A stretch of 6,666 bases of DNA, from assembly GCA_024644125.1 (NCBI GenBank), contig JAHELQ010000211.1:1-6666 (forward strand). The letters run 5' to 3'. Made by a program: the position numbers and the translations under genes. How positions within the stretch are numbered: position 1 is the first letter of the stretch; each line of letters opens with the position of its first letter. This DNA comes from Candidatus Aminicenantota bacterium. GTDB taxonomy: Bacteria; Acidobacteriota; Aminicenantia; UBA2199. Positions 1 to 6,666 of this stretch are shown here, one piece after another. Under the pieces are notes generated by a model. The model did no database searches, was not told where the DNA came from, and saw nothing but the letters and a program-made list of their open reading frames with translations.

Positions 1-2663
1 TCGACTCCCGGGTATACCTCGTTGTCTTCGAAATTCCGCCGGCTGATTTCATAAAAATCCTGGAAGGTGGAAGCCAGTGAATACATGCCGTAGTCTCCGG
101 CGTTATCGATGATCGGAGCGCCGGGTTGCGCGTGCAGACGGGCCCAGAACAATTCGCTGAAGCTGGAATAGTTGCCCATGATGCGATCCATCATACGCTT
201 GCTTTGCTCGATATCGTCATAATTGAAATGGGGTAAACCCACGATCAAATTGATAATCAGTTCATTGTTTTCGTATTTTTCGCATTTATCCAGAAAAGCC
301 AGCAACTCATCATCAGTCGGTTGAGGCTTGGCGAGCCCCAGTTTCTGAAGTTCCTTGCGGTGACGCTGGGACAAACTGCACAGATCGACATTCCAGTAGA
401 CGTATTTGAACACCCCGTTGACATAGTCTACCAATTCTTCGGTGGGGGGCACCACATTGGTGATGAACAAAAAGTGGTTTTTGAGGTCGATGCCCTCCCA
501 AATATCCTTGCAATAACGGAGCAGCCTCTCGTTATCGAAGTCGTCGAACAAAAATTTCAACGTCGAGGTAAAGGGGATCGCGGCAAGAATATCTTTGCGC
601 ACTTCTCCAGGATCCCGCACAAACAGGTTCTTCCGGTTGAATGTCTTGCGCATCGCTCGATTGCAGCCGCCGCAATAAATACAATTGAGCAGGCACCCTC
701 TCTGGGTGTAGATAAAAAATATTCCAAAAAATGGGGCGTACGTGGAGAGCATGATCTCATCCAGATGAGATAGATAGATTTCTCTGGAATTATCCGCGTC
801 GTGAACGTAGGTCATTGGAGATTCGATAATCCGCCCATCCTCTTTGGCCACACAATTGGGGATGTTCTTTTTCCCCTTGCAAATTTCCAGCAACGGCAAT
901 TCGCCATCTCCCCGGACCACATAATCGATGAAATCGTACTGGATGACCTCCTGCCAATAATAAGAAGCGGAATTGCCGCCGAGCACGACCTTCGTATCCG
1001 GCGAGTATTCCTTCACGATCCGGCAGGTTTCCAGCGTCCGGGCGATATGGAGGAACCATTTCATACTGACAGCCACGATCTTCGGTTTGACAATGGCGAG
1101 CAATCGATGGATGTTCTCCCGCAACGATTGCCGTTCCCAATTGGTGTCGCTGAATTGGCAGTAGGCGGAGACGCCATTGCGGACCAGATAGGAGGCCAGA
1201 TACAATAGCCCGGTGCTGGACAGGCCCGGAGTATCTCCAAAAATTAAAACGTCCGCTTGCCGGGGGGTTTTATCCCTGCTGAGGATGAGATCCAATTGGC
1301 CCCTATGGGAATGAGAGGATTGCAGCGGGAAATATCCGGGATCCAATGTCTCGTTGCCGAAGCCAGATTCCTCCCGGATATCGACCAGTTCCAGGAGCTT
1401 TTCCTGAAACAACCGTTTTATTATGAAACCAAGCGTTTCTTCGGCGCCGCCAACATGGAACACCTCTTTTTTCCCGAACCTGTTCCCGATCTCCATCACG
1501 TCGTCGGCATTCACAGAATAAAGGAGCAGGGGAACACGGGCGCGGCCCAGTAGCCTCAACACATCCCCGGCGGTTCGCTTGCCGTCGAATAGCTTCAGAA
1601 GAGCGAATAGATTGTCGTCCACCACGACACTGTTGTGCTGGCGGGTCTTGATTATCTTATATCCGCACCCATCTTCGGAAAATACCACATCGCGAGCCAA
1701 CAGATAGGGATTCATCTGAAAACAACAATTTCCCATGATATCCCAGGAAATCTCCCGGTCCGGGCTCGCGACCGAAAGACTCTCGAACACATCGCTCAAA
1801 TCACTCGCCGCCCGAAGCGCCGGAGCCCCGGGTGTTTGTAGGACCTGCTGCAAAAAAAGCCCGGGAATCGTCGCATCCGTCCGATATTGGCGCCGGGGTC
1901 CATTCATGCACTGAAGCATCGCCTCCCGTTGCGCCCCGGAATCAAGGAGGATATCCTTCACTCCGGTAGAGGTATTTTCCAACGCCTGCCTGACCGCCAG
2001 GATCAAGCGCTTCCCAAAAGCGACCATCGCCGGTTCTGAAAATTTGTTTTTGTTGTAGCGGAGTTCTCCATCGATCTCATCGCCGGCGCCGGTGAGAGCG
2101 AGGTAGACATCGGGTTCCATCCGGCGGAGGAGTTTTTGCATAATAGCGGAATCATGGATGGTATCCATGCCAAAAAGTACGCGGGTCAAAGAGGAATCGT
2201 CCGTCAGCCCTAAGAGATCGACAAGTTTCGGGAACGGGTAGAATTGATGTTTGTAGCCCTCCACCACGGTTTGTTTCACTGATAAAAGCAGGTCTTTGAA
2301 GCTTTGGGCTCCCTCTATATGAGTGCGAAACGCCACCCAATCGTTGTACTCCTGAGGATTGACATTGTAGACAGGACTGGCCACCAGGATGTCCGGTTGC
2401 ATGGTGTACTTGTACAGGACGATGTCGAGAGCGGTAAGCAGCAATATATAAAGCGAAAGCGGATTCCCCCTACTCATCCTTCGCAACTCGTCACATTCAC
2501 GACGGGGAAAACCTACCGGAAGCACACCCTCTTCAAATCGTTTCGCTCCCGGTAAATCCGCATGCATATCAACCTTCTGCAAGCCATTTCCCAAATGCCG
2601 CAGCCAGAATTCCTTCGCTTCATCAAACCTGTCTAGCGAAACGAGAACAGTCCTTTCCATCAT
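1..2663 (-). CDS. Fusion: NRPS condensation C-lobe, adenylation remnant, PqqD-like segment, B12-binding radical SAM (3' end outside window)
   Basis: One uninterrupted frame of 887 codons from tandem ATGs at 2663/2660 to the left edge; I checked each line in this frame and found no stop. Residues ~13-240 resemble the second lobe of a condensation domain (LYILLLTALDIVLYKY 71-86; C7-like HQFYPF 139-144), and ~241-284 the start of an adenylation domain (DATIPGLF, then TPGAPAL). Residues ~312-428 look PqqD-like (LFDGKRTAGDVLRLL 358-372; FIIKRLFQEKLLEL 413-426). Residues ~467-600 form a cobalamin-binding domain of the radical SAM type (ADVLIFGD 470-477; VLGGNSAS 560-567; RGDGE 584-588). The radical SAM domain follows with C657-LLN-C661-IY-C664, and GLPHF and QPGAP further on. 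The catalytic first lobe and HHxxxDG are absent. B12 radical SAM enzymes include methyltransferases, ring-forming and other C-C bond enzymes; the actual reaction cannot be told. Last gene visible in the operon. Confidence 0.92.
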   Translation of the reverse strand, partial: MMERTVLVSLDRFDEAKEFWLRHLGNGLQKVDMHADLPGAKRFEEGVLPVGFPRRECDELRRMSRGNPLSLYILLLTALDIVLYKYTMQPDILVASPVYNVNPQEYNDWVAFRTHIEGAQSFKDLLLSVKQTVVEGYKHQFYPFPKLVDLLGLTDDSSLTRVLFGMDTIHDSAIMQKLLRRMEPDVYLALTGAGDEIDGELRYNKNKFSEPAMVAFGKRLILAVRQALENTSTGVKDILLDSGAQREAMLQCMNGPRRQYRTDATIPGLFLQQVLQTPGAPALRAASDLSDVFESLSVASPDREISWDIMGNCCFQMNPYLLARDVVFSEDGCGYKIIKTRQHNSVVVDDNLFALLKLFDGKRTAGDVLRLLGRARVPLLLYSVNADDVMEIGNRFGKKEVFHVGGAEETLGFIIKRLFQEKLLELVDIREESGFGNETLDPGYFPLQSSHSHRGQLDLILSRDKTPRQADVLIFGDTPGLSSTGLLYLASYLVRNGVSAYCQFSDTNWERQSLRENIHRLLAIVKPKIVAVSMKWFLHIARTLETCRIVKEYSPDTKVVLGGNSASYYWQEVIQYDFIDYVVRGDGELPLLEICKGKKNIPNCVAKEDGRIIESPMTYVHDADNSREIYLSHLDEIMLSTYAPFFGIFFIYTQRGCLLNCIYCGGCNRAMRKTFNRKNLFVRDPGEVRKDILAAIPFTSTLKFLFDDFDNERLLRYCKDIWEGIDLKNHFLFITNVVPPTEELVDYVNGVFKYVYWNVDLCSLSQRHRKELQKLGLAKPQPTDDELLAFLDKCEKYENNELIINLIVGLPHFNYDDIEQSKRMMDRIMGNYSSFSELFWARLHAQPGAPIIDNAGDYGMYSLASTFQDFYEISRRNFEDNEVYPGV
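1380..1730 (-). other. PqqD/RRE-like segment in the radical SAM fusion
   Basis: Residues ~312-428 show the layout of a PqqD-like winged helix: a proline followed by strand-rich sequence (NPYLLARDVVF 318-328), a turn leading into a helix ending in LLKLFDGKRTAGDVLRLL (355-372), and a closing helix FIIKRLFQEKLLEL (413-426). About 40 residues containing a glycine-rich stretch separate the last two, more than in a minimal PqqD. PqqD-like domains bind peptide substrates for radical SAM enzymes in ribosomal peptide pathways. This is a pattern match by eye only. Confidence 0.5.
1812..2627 (-). other. NRPS remnant inside the radical SAM fusion: condensation C-lobe plus adenylation N-terminus
   Basis: Residues ~13-240 align by eye with the second half of the intact condensation domain encoded by the neighbouring NRPS: FWLRHL against YWIEQF, LYILLLTAL against YMLLLTIF, DILVASPV against DIVVGLTT, HQFYPF against NQDYQF, and a late helix followed by GVKDILL against RLKDIDV. 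Residues ~241-284 then follow the usual opening of an adenylation domain (YRTDATIPGLF, TPGAPAL) and stop before any ATP-binding motif. Motif C6 is not recognisable and the HHxxxDG lobe is missing, so peptide-bond catalysis is not expected. A structural or docking role is inferred. Confidence 0.75.
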
Positions 2664-2684
2664 GATGAACTCCCGAAAAAAATA
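2664..2684 (-). promoter_or_regulatory. Intergenic gap with ribosome binding site for the radical SAM fusion gene
   Basis: The 21-base gap between the U32 stop codon and the fusion gene holds GGGAG at 2674-2670, six bases before the ATG at 2663 and nine before a second in-frame ATG at 2660. Either ATG is usable; the choice changes the protein by one residue. A run of seven T precedes the site on the coding strand, with no G+C-rich hairpin before it. Confidence 0.8.
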
Positions 2685-2711
2685 TTAAAGATCAAAATCC
2701 GCGTTGATATC
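2685..2711 (-). other. C-terminal acidic tail of the U32 protein (DINADFDL)
   Basis: The last eight residues, DINADFDL, follow a lysine/glutamate-rich helix and the hinge QQLPT. They resemble the NRPS tail MQVDFDI (shared DFD followed by Ile or Leu as the last residue). The last 18 bases of the two genes match at 14 positions, with synonymous as well as replacing differences. Likely a recruiting peptide; this is inferred from the match between two unrelated proteins. Confidence 0.5.
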
Positions 2712-3845
2712 GGTGGGCAATTGTTGGATCTCTTCTTTTTTTACCGATGCCAGCAGTTTTTTGTATTGATCGTATTCCCCAAGAAACTCCGCCGCCATCC
2801 GCCGGATCCCTTCAATCTCGGCAACATCAAAACGTTTGCGTAGAAAATTCTCGCAATACCTGCATTCACTGCAATTATGCCGGCAAAAGCGGTCGTTTTC
2901 CACGAAGGGTTTGATATACCCGTCCAGTTTTTTGTTGTCGAGATTCACCTTGAATTTTGTCAAATCGCCAAACATCATCAACAGATCCATGAGGTTGCCC
3001 TCATAGGTTTTGTCCAGGTATGCCTTGACGGTTTTCACGGCGTCGCCGCCCTGGATGAACGCGTGGCGCCCCTGGATCTTGAAATAGTTGATGCCGATAC
3101 CAGTATAGTAATGGAGATCCTCAGGCCGCACCCAGCACAATTTCAGACAGTTGTCGATGGTCTTTAATTGCTGCAGCACACAGCGGTGCTCGTAATAGTT
3201 GATACTCACCTGGCTGGTCAAACGGTCCGGGTCGCCGGAGATCATATTATAGTGAAACATCCTGTACATGCAATTCTGATCGCAAATCTGGTTGACAATG
3301 ATCTCGACTTTTTCGCCGAAAACCTTTCGGATGCTTTTGAGGGCATAAAAATCGCGGTTGATGGATTCGTCCACCACGATCTTATCGACTCCCATGTTCT
3401 TGTAAGCCGTGGCCCGGTTGGCGTTGCGGATTTGACAGAGACAGGAGGTCCTGATCTTGAAATCGAGACCGGTGGATTGCACCAACTCCGTGAGCGAGGG
3501 GAGTGTCACGGTAATGGACCTGACTCCAGCCTCGAACAATTTGTGCAAATGCTCTTTTGTCACTCTAACGCCATCTTCGGTAAATTCCCGGTTCTGAAAA
3601 TGAGTGGGATTCAAGGTATAGTTAAAACCGATGCCCCTTGCGCTCGAATATTTTATGTATTCATACAGGTCCAGGAAATCGATCTTTTGCATCTGCCGGA
3701 CCAACCGGCCGGACGCAAGCACTTTTCCCCTGGTGATACTGCCATAGGTCTCAAGCACCATTCCATCGTCATATTGCCGATTGAGACGTTCATACTCGTC
3801 AATGGTCTCTTTTTTAAAATCAGACGGCACACTGTAATAATTCAT
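2685..3845 (-). CDS. U32-family (peptidase U32-like) iron-sulfur protein, probable NRPS tailoring enzyme
   Basis: Complete gene, 386 residues. The ATG at 3845 is preferred over a TTG at 3860 because GGAGG lies 8 bases upstream of it and overlaps the TTG codon. The first ~190 residues look like the U32 barrel (NPTHFQNREF near 79-88; GVDKIVVDESINRDF 152-166). NQICDQNC (185-192) and the stretch ending in KIQGR (256-260), preceded by RPEDL, match the family signature, where KIEGR is usual. Cys188, Cys192, Cys222, Cys233 and Cys237 are candidate [4Fe-4S] ligands. A second cluster, C321-x3-C325-x2-C328-x2-C331, follows. Characterised relatives (RlhA, TrhP, UbiU/UbiV) act in hydroxylation of RNA or ubiquinone precursors, without O2 in the UbiUV case, so a hydroxylase-like role on an NRPS-bound intermediate is plausible but inferred. 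Proteolysis is the older family name and is less likely. The protein ends ADFDL, like the upstream NRPS. The next gene starts 21 bases downstream. Confidence 0.9.
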   Translation of the reverse strand: MNYYSVPSDFKKETIDEYERLNRQYDDGMVLETYGSITRGKVLASGRLVRQMQKIDFLDLYEYIKYSSARGIGFNYTLNPTHFQNREFTEDGVRVTKEHLHKLFEAGVRSITVTLPSLTELVQSTGLDFKIRTSCLCQIRNANRATAYKNMGVDKIVVDESINRDFYALKSIRKVFGEKVEIIVNQICDQNCMYRMFHYNMISGDPDRLTSQVSINYYEHRCVLQQLKTIDNCLKLCWVRPEDLHYYTGIGINYFKIQGRHAFIQGGDAVKTVKAYLDKTYEGNLMDLLMMFGDLTKFKVNLDNKKLDGYIKPFVENDRFCRHNCSECRYCENFLRKRFDVAEIEGIRRMAAEFLGEYDQYKKLLASVKKEEIQQLPTDINADFDL

Positions 3846-3874
3846 CTCATGTTCCTCCAACTCGCTTCCACCGT
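3846..3874 (-). promoter_or_regulatory. Intergenic gap with ribosome binding site deciding the U32 start
   Basis: The 29-base gap after the NRPS stop codon contains a strong GGAGG at 3858-3854, eight bases before the ATG at 3845. This overlaps the alternative TTG codon at 3860-3858, which therefore cannot be the start if this site is used. The short gap suggests co-transcription with the NRPS gene. Confidence 0.85.
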
Positions 3875-3898
3875 TTAGATATCGAAATCCACCTGCAT
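3875..3898 (-). other. C-terminal acidic tail of the NRPS (MQVDFDI)
   Basis: The last seven residues, MQVDFDI, follow a short polar linker (SSDD) after the condensation domain and do not belong to any NRPS core motif. The same kind of ending, INADFDL, closes the next protein in the operon. Short acidic and hydrophobic C-terminal motifs are known docking elements between NRPS/PKS subunits, so this is a candidate docking peptide. Confidence 0.5.
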
Positions 3899-6666
3899 AT
3901 CGTCACTGGAGATTTCGATCGTTGAAAGGATTTTTTCTTTTTCCTCCGCCGATATCACGTCGATATCCTTCAACCGTCGTTCCGGGTCGGCGATCACGGC
4001 ATTCACAATCGCCCGGTAATAACCGATGTACCGTTCGACGGTCTGCGGTTTAAACAAATCCGTGCGATACTCCAGGGAGAAGCCAAGATCATCCTCGCCC
4101 TCGACGCCGAACAAGAACATATCGAATTTCGAGATATTGTTTTCCGCCTTGAACGGAACGAGTTTCAACCCTGGAATTTCTATATCCAACAATCCGGCCG
4201 GAGCCCCCTTCTGGGTCCACAAACCGAATGTCACATCAAACAACGCGTTCCTGCCGGGATCCCGCTTCTTCACAATTTTCGACACCAGATCCTCGAATTG
4301 GTAATCCTGATTTTCAAAAATTTCGATCACTTTTTTCGATAGTAACCGGAAATACTCCCTGAACGTCATCCGGCCTTCTATTTTGTCCCGAAGGGCTAGA
4401 GTGTTGAGAAAAACCCCGACAATATCCTCGAGATCCGGATGACCGCGCCCGGCTGTGGTGAGTCCGACGACAATATCTTCCTGGCCGCACAATCTGGCTA
4501 TCCAGACGTTGAAGATAGTCAACAACAGCATATACGTCGTTGCCGTCTCGGACAATGCCAGTTGCCGCAACGCCAGGGTCACATCCCGGTTCAATTCGAA
4601 CCGAACGGTGGTTCCGGCGAAACTCTGAACCGCCGGCCTGGGAAAGTCGGTGGGGAGATTCACCTGCGGAATGTCTCCCTTAAACTGTTCGATCCAGTAG
4701 GTCTCCTGTGCCCTGATCCGTTCCTGTACCTCGTCTGTCCCCTGCCATTCGGAATAGTCTTTGTATTGCAATCTCAACGGCGGTAATTCTTCTTCGCGGT
4801 AAAACGCCATAAAGTCCTTGAGCAAGATTCCGTTCGACACGCCGTCGGTAATGATATGGTGCATATCGATCATCATTAAATATTCATTCTCAGCCATTGC
4901 CGTCAGCGCCACGCGAAACAACGGCGCCGTCGAAAGATCGAAATTTCTGACAAACCGCGCGCTCAATTCATCGACAGACGTCCCTCGTCCATCTCCGAAT
5001 TCGATCGAAAAATCAACGGACTCATGGATGTACTGCACCGGATTTCCCCCGACCAGACCGAATGAAGTACGTAAACTTTCATGCCGCTGAATCAATTTGC
5101 GGCAAGACCGCTCAAATAGGTCTTTATCCACCTCGCCAAATATTTTGACCAAAACCGGCATATTGTAATGAGTGTTTCCCTCTTCCATTTGATGAAGGAC
5201 AAATAGCCGCCGTTGCACCGCTGAAACCGCGTAAAAGTCGCGTTTCCCCAGAGGCTGGATCGCTGAATAACGATCTTTTTCGCATACTTCGATGTAGGCT
5301 GCCAATTCCCGTACCGTTGGTCGCGTAAACAGCTCTCCCAACGGAAGCTTCACCTCCAGTTCCTTGTGGATGCGGGCAATCAACATCACGGACTTCAAAG
5401 AATGGCCGCCAATCTCGAAAAAATTATGATCGATGCCGATGCGCTCTTCCGGCAATCCTAAAACGCCCGCCCAGATCTCAACCAGTTTTTTCTGGACCGG
5501 ATTTTGCGGCGCGACATACTCCGCAAGGCCTGCGAATTCTGAGATATCGGGAGCCGGCAACGCGTTGCGGTTGACTTTTCCGCTGGCGGTTAGAGGGAAT
5601 TCCTCCAAATAAATGTAATAGTTGGGAATCATGTAATCCGGCAATGTTTGCGCTAGAAACGCTTTAATCTCCGGGACTCCTACTTCGCCTTCCGCCGTAA
5701 GATAAGCGCATAGATACACATCGTCGCCGTCGTTCCGGTCGATAACCAGTGCGTGGCTAATTTTGTCGTGGCAGAGAAATCTCGCCTCTATCTCTCCCAG
5801 CTCGATTCTCAACCCCCGTATCTTCACCTGGTGATCCATGCGCCCGAAAAATTCCACATTGCCGTCCGGCAGGAAACGGGCCAGGTCTCCGCTTTTGTAT
5901 AGTCGTTCTCCGGCGCAGAAGGGGTTGGGAACAAATTTTTCCGCGGTCAAATCGTCTCTCTTGAAATACCCGCGGGCCAATCCGTCGCCGCCGATGCACA
6001 ATTCGCCGATGACGCCGATAGGACACAAATCCCCGGCTTTGTCGAGAATATAAATCGTCTCATTGGGCAACGGTTTCCCGATCGGAACGGTTCCGCAATC
6101 TGAAAGATGTTCCCGGAAAATTTCGAACGCGCTGGAATCTACGCACGCTTCCGTCGGCCCATAGATGTTGCTGATGGCTGGCGGAGCCATCGGGAATCGT
6201 TTGAAAAATTGCTCCGCCAATTTTTTCGGAAACATCTCGCCCGCCACCAGGAAATGTTTCACCGGCAATCTCTCATCGGATCCATCCATTGCCGCCAGAA
6301 GCATCCGTTGGTGAGTGGGAGTCCCGTCGGAGATATCGACGCAATATTTTTGGTAGAAATCCAATAAACGGAATCCATCCAGTCGCGCCTCTTCAGGCAC
6401 CAAAACCAGCGTATGACCTTGAAGTAGCGCTCCTGCCACCTGCTGGACGGAAGCGTCGAATTCGTAAGGAGCCACCAGGCATACCCTCAAGGCCTCCGGG
6501 TATTTTTTATAAATCCTCTCGTTCAACCCGGCCACCAGGTTCGCCACGCTCCGGTGCTCCATCATGACGCCCTTGGGCGCGCCGGTGGAGCCGGAGGTAT
6601 AAATCACGTAACATAAATCCCTCGATGTATTGACATTGCCAGGCGCATCCTCCGGCCATGGAGGAA
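3875..6666 (-). CDS. Nonribosomal peptide synthetase, A-T-C module (5' end outside window)
   Basis: Multidomain NRPS that activates an amino acid as the adenylate, loads it on a carrier domain and forms a peptide bond. The frame is open to the window edge, so the true start lies outside; 929 residues are visible (numbered from the Pro codon at 6664). Adenylation domain, residues 1 to ~378: A3 YTSGSTGAPKG (22-32), A4 FDAS, A5 YGPTE, A7 YKSGDL, A8 QVKIRGLRIELGEIE, A10 LTASGKV with Lys363. Read by alignment to GrsA, the pocket is DAQDLAIVDK, near the published Gln signature DAQDLGVVDK. Carrier domain ~384-459: FFEIGGHSL, phosphopantetheine Ser422. Condensation domain ~468-905: C1 SAVQRRL, C2 RHESLRTSF, C3 HHIITDG (602-608), C5 IVVGLTTAGR, C6 GVFLNTLALR, C7 QDYQFED. 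It ends in the C-to-A linker and finishes VDFDI, so no adenylation domain follows in this protein. U32 gene begins 29 bases downstream. Confidence 0.97.
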   Translation of the reverse strand, partial: PPWPEDAPGNVNTSRDLCYVIYTSGSTGAPKGVMMEHRSVANLVAGLNERIYKKYPEALRVCLVAPYEFDASVQQVAGALLQGHTLVLVPEEARLDGFRLLDFYQKYCVDISDGTPTHQRMLLAAMDGSDERLPVKHFLVAGEMFPKKLAEQFFKRFPMAPPAISNIYGPTEACVDSSAFEIFREHLSDCGTVPIGKPLPNETIYILDKAGDLCPIGVIGELCIGGDGLARGYFKRDDLTAEKFVPNPFCAGERLYKSGDLARFLPDGNVEFFGRMDHQVKIRGLRIELGEIEARFLCHDKISHALVIDRNDGDDVYLCAYLTAEGEVGVPEIKAFLAQTLPDYMIPNYYIYLEEFPLTASGKVNRNALPAPDISEFAGLAEYVAPQNPVQKKLVEIWAGVLGLPEERIGIDHNFFEIGGHSLKSVMLIARIHKELEVKLPLGELFTRPTVRELAAYIEVCEKDRYSAIQPLGKRDFYAVSAVQRRLFVLHQMEEGNTHYNMPVLVKIFGEVDKDLFERSCRKLIQRHESLRTSFGLVGGNPVQYIHESVDFSIEFGDGRGTSVDELSARFVRNFDLSTAPLFRVALTAMAENEYLMMIDMHHIITDGVSNGILLKDFMAFYREEELPPLRLQYKDYSEWQGTDEVQERIRAQETYWIEQFKGDIPQVNLPTDFPRPAVQSFAGTTVRFELNRDVTLALRQLALSETATTYMLLLTIFNVWIARLCGQEDIVVGLTTAGRGHPDLEDIVGVFLNTLALRDKIEGRMTFREYFRLLSKKVIEIFENQDYQFEDLVSKIVKKRDPGRNALFDVTFGLWTQKGAPAGLLDIEIPGLKLVPFKAENNISKFDMFLFGVEGEDDLGFSLEYRTDLFKPQTVERYIGYYRAIVNAVIADPERRLKDIDVISAEEKEKILSTIEISSDDMQVDFDI

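Noticed and set aside
321..773. Plus-strand open frame of 150 codons
   Set aside because: Antisense to the radical SAM core including the CxxxCxxC codons; explained as a shadow of that gene.
790..1140. Minus-strand open frame of 116 codons
   Set aside because: Same strand but a different frame from the continuous 887-codon gene, whose translation here is a clear B12-binding domain.
2676..2690. T-rich run after the U32 stop as an intrinsic terminator
   Set aside because: No G+C-rich stem precedes the T run and a ribosome binding site follows directly.
3846..3860. TTG at 3860 as an earlier start for the U32 protein
   Set aside because: The TTG overlaps the Shine-Dalgarno sequence GGAGG that is ideally spaced for the ATG at 3845, and the five extra residues would simply be translated ribosome binding site.
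3168..3878. Long plus-strand open frame (236 codons) opposite the U32 gene
   Set aside because: It lies antisense to a gene with clear family motifs and a good ribosome binding site, and its translation shows no recognisable domain; a shadow frame.
6605..6607. GTG at 6607 as start of the NRPS protein
   Set aside because: It falls inside the A3 core motif, and the frame continues upstream with typical adenylation sequence (DLCYVIYTSG) to the window edge.
1..6666. CRISPR arrays, tRNA or rRNA genes, insertion sequences, long repeats
   Set aside because: None seen; apart from gaps of 21 and 29 bases the window is entirely coding on the minus strand.

Overview
The whole window is part of one operon on the minus strand that looks like a nonribosomal peptide biosynthetic cluster. 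Three genes fill it almost completely and are read from high to low coordinates. The first is the 3' part of an NRPS gene (adenylation, carrier and condensation domains), entering at the right edge. The second is a complete U32-family gene. The third is a very long reading frame that runs off the left edge and has no stop codon anywhere in the window. Intergenic gaps are 29 and 21 bases, each carrying a clear ribosome binding site, so co-transcription is likely. No promoter, terminator, RNA gene, repeat or mobile element is visible.

Right part (3875-6666): adenylation domain with an intact catalytic core, whose binding-pocket residues read by eye as close to the published glutamine signature; then a peptidyl carrier domain with its phosphopantetheine serine; then an intact condensation domain with HHIITDG. 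The protein stops just inside the linker where a further adenylation domain would normally begin and ends in an acidic tail, VDFDI.

Middle (2685-3845): a U32 protein of 386 residues with the family's conserved second half, cysteines suited to an iron-sulfur cluster, an extra C-terminal cysteine cluster, and a C-terminal tail ADFDL that echoes the NRPS tail.

Left part (1-2663): 887 residues of an unusual fusion. It begins with the C-terminal lobe of an NRPS condensation domain, continues into the first ~45 residues of an adenylation domain, switches to a PqqD-like segment, and then carries a cobalamin-binding domain and a radical SAM domain with CxxxCxxC. This is the most interesting object in the window.

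Taken together (inference), the NRPS would load and condense an amino acid, probably glutamine, while the U32 protein and the B12/radical SAM fusion act as tailoring enzymes recruited to the assembly line, perhaps through the shared DFD tails and the condensation-lobe remnant. Both tailoring families do oxygen-independent chemistry, which hints at an anaerobic or microaerophilic bacterium. Base composition looks mid-range by eye and the ribosome binding sites are canonical, but the taxon cannot be named from this sequence.
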